NCBI GenBank assembly: GCA_905194705.1 | Contig: CAJJTI010000119.1 | Location: 1 to 5,953 of the forward strand | Reading direction: 5' to 3' | Length of the DNA: 5,953 nucleotides | Source of the DNA: an uncultured Solobacterium sp. | GTDB taxonomy: Bacteria; Bacillota_I; Bacilli_A; Erysipelotrichales; Erysipelotrichaceae | Part shown: one piece after another, positions 5,685 to 5,953 of the stretch | Layout of the letters: each line of letters begins with the position of its first letter | Numbering within the stretch: the first letter of the stretch is position 1 | Notes under the pieces: generated by a model | The model's database searches: none | What the model saw: the letters and a program-made list of their open reading frames with translations, nothing else | Told to the model about the DNA's origin: nothing | Position numbers and translations under genes: made by a program

Positions 5685-5953
5685 CTATGATGTTTTAGAC
5701 TCTTTTGCTGCAATTATTTTCTCAACATTTTTTACAGTAGTTCTCGCACATTCTGCTATTAGTTCGACAGAAAAATTTTTCTTGTGCATTGCTAGAATCG
5801 TTTCTATCTTTTCTGACTGCTTTCCTTGTTCAATTCCTACATGAACTCCTTCATCATATCCTTCATCAAATCTTGTCTTGCCATATGCTTTCTCATTGTA
5901 TTCTGTTTCTAATATGGACATAACTGCACCTCTTTCTTTCATTAACAGTTCAT
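5685..5953 (-). CDS. C-terminal end of an Rpn-family nuclease gene (5' part beyond window), with internal start at 5921
   Basis: The frame ends with TAG at 5685-5687 and is open to the window edge, reading E-L-L-M-K-E-R-G-A-V before MSILETEYNEKAYGKTRFDEG. In Rpn / PD-(D/E)XK putative transposases the nuclease domain is followed by a charged stretch, an E-Y-[ND]-E-containing segment and Gly-rich E/Q repeats, which is what is visible here (FDEGYDEGVHVGIEQGKQ). I therefore read this as the 3' end of a full-length rpn gene, whose product is a DNA endonuclease linked to recombination and phage defence. No catalytic residues fall in the window. A strong SD at 5927-5933 precedes an in-frame ATG at 5921, which would give a 78-residue small protein. 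ATG 5942 (MKERGAV) is possible but lacks visible support. Only about ten bases upstream can be seen, so a purely small gene starting at 5921 is the main alternative. Confidence 0.6.
   Translation of the reverse strand, partial: ELLMKERGAVMSILETEYNEKAYGKTRFDEGYDEGVHVGIEQGKQSEKIETILAMHKKNFSVELIAECARTTVKNVEKIIAAKESKTS
5804..5935 (-). repeat. Tandem duplication of the Rpn-tail module, copy 1
   Basis: This is the partner of 5514-5669. Homology begins at the SD (AGAGGTG) and covers the ATG and the following coding region. This copy carries a second D-E-G unit (FDEGYDEG) and lacks the longer Gly-repeat run of the other copy. Confidence 0.9.
5927..5933 (-). promoter_or_regulatory. Internal Shine-Dalgarno for a small Rpn C-terminal product
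   Basis: AGAGGTG followed by CAGTT and ATG (5921-5919) would initiate a 78-residue protein in the same frame as the longer open frame. In that longer frame these bases encode R-G-A-V. The site is repeated exactly in the second copy, where it is the only available start signal. Confidence 0.65.

Noticed and set aside
5514..5935. CRISPR array or insertion-sequence ends at the right-hand repeats
   Set aside because: There are only two copies, each coding, with divergence and length change between them. No spacers of constant length and no terminal inverted repeats are visible.
5922..5942. ATG 5942 (MKERGAV) as the start of the first Rpn-tail frame
   Set aside because: No SD is visible before it. 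The strong SD is placed for ATG 5921, and the frame is open further upstream, so 5942 is probably an internal codon of a longer gene.

Overview
The window looks like chromosomal DNA from a low-GC Gram-positive bacterium (Bacillota). GC is roughly one third by eye, Shine-Dalgarno sites are AGGAG-like, and the gene order priA - rsmB - rlmN - PP2C phosphatase is a shortened form of the classic Firmicute block priA-def-fmt-rsmB-rlmN-prpC-prkC-rsgA. The missing def and fmt, and the style of the accessory genes at the right end, suggest an Erysipelotrichia-like gut bacterium. That placement is inference, not something the sequence proves. Every gene I can support lies on the minus strand, so transcription runs from high to low coordinates.

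Right end (5953 to about 5332): two tandem, related reading frames resemble the C-terminal tail of Rpn-family PD-(D/E)XK nucleases (recombination-promoting nuclease / putative transposase). The first (5953-5685) stays open to the window edge and is probably the 3' end of a full-length rpn gene. The second (5655-5395) is a free-standing copy of just that tail, with an in-frame stop upstream and its own strong Shine-Dalgarno. Both copies carry the same SD-ATG block. A clear rho-independent terminator (5378-5332) closes this unit.

Middle (about 5290 to 816): an extended -10 promoter and an AGGAG site lead into priA (TTG start). priA overlaps rsmB by ATGA, and rsmB is followed directly by rlmN. 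These encode the replication-restart helicase, the 16S rRNA m5C967 methyltransferase and the 23S rRNA/tRNA m2A methyltransferase. All three look intact, with their catalytic motifs present.

Left end (819 to 1): rlmN overlaps, again by ATGA, a PP2C-type Ser/Thr phosphatase gene (prpC/stp). The phosphatase reads normally for about 230 residues. Where the last metal-binding DNIT-type motif should appear, the same open frame changes into sequence resembling an M28 zinc aminopeptidase and runs off the window. This is either a real rearrangement or fusion that removes the end of the phosphatase and displaces the expected prkC kinase gene, or an assembly chimera. It and the duplicated Rpn tail module are the two observations most worth following up.
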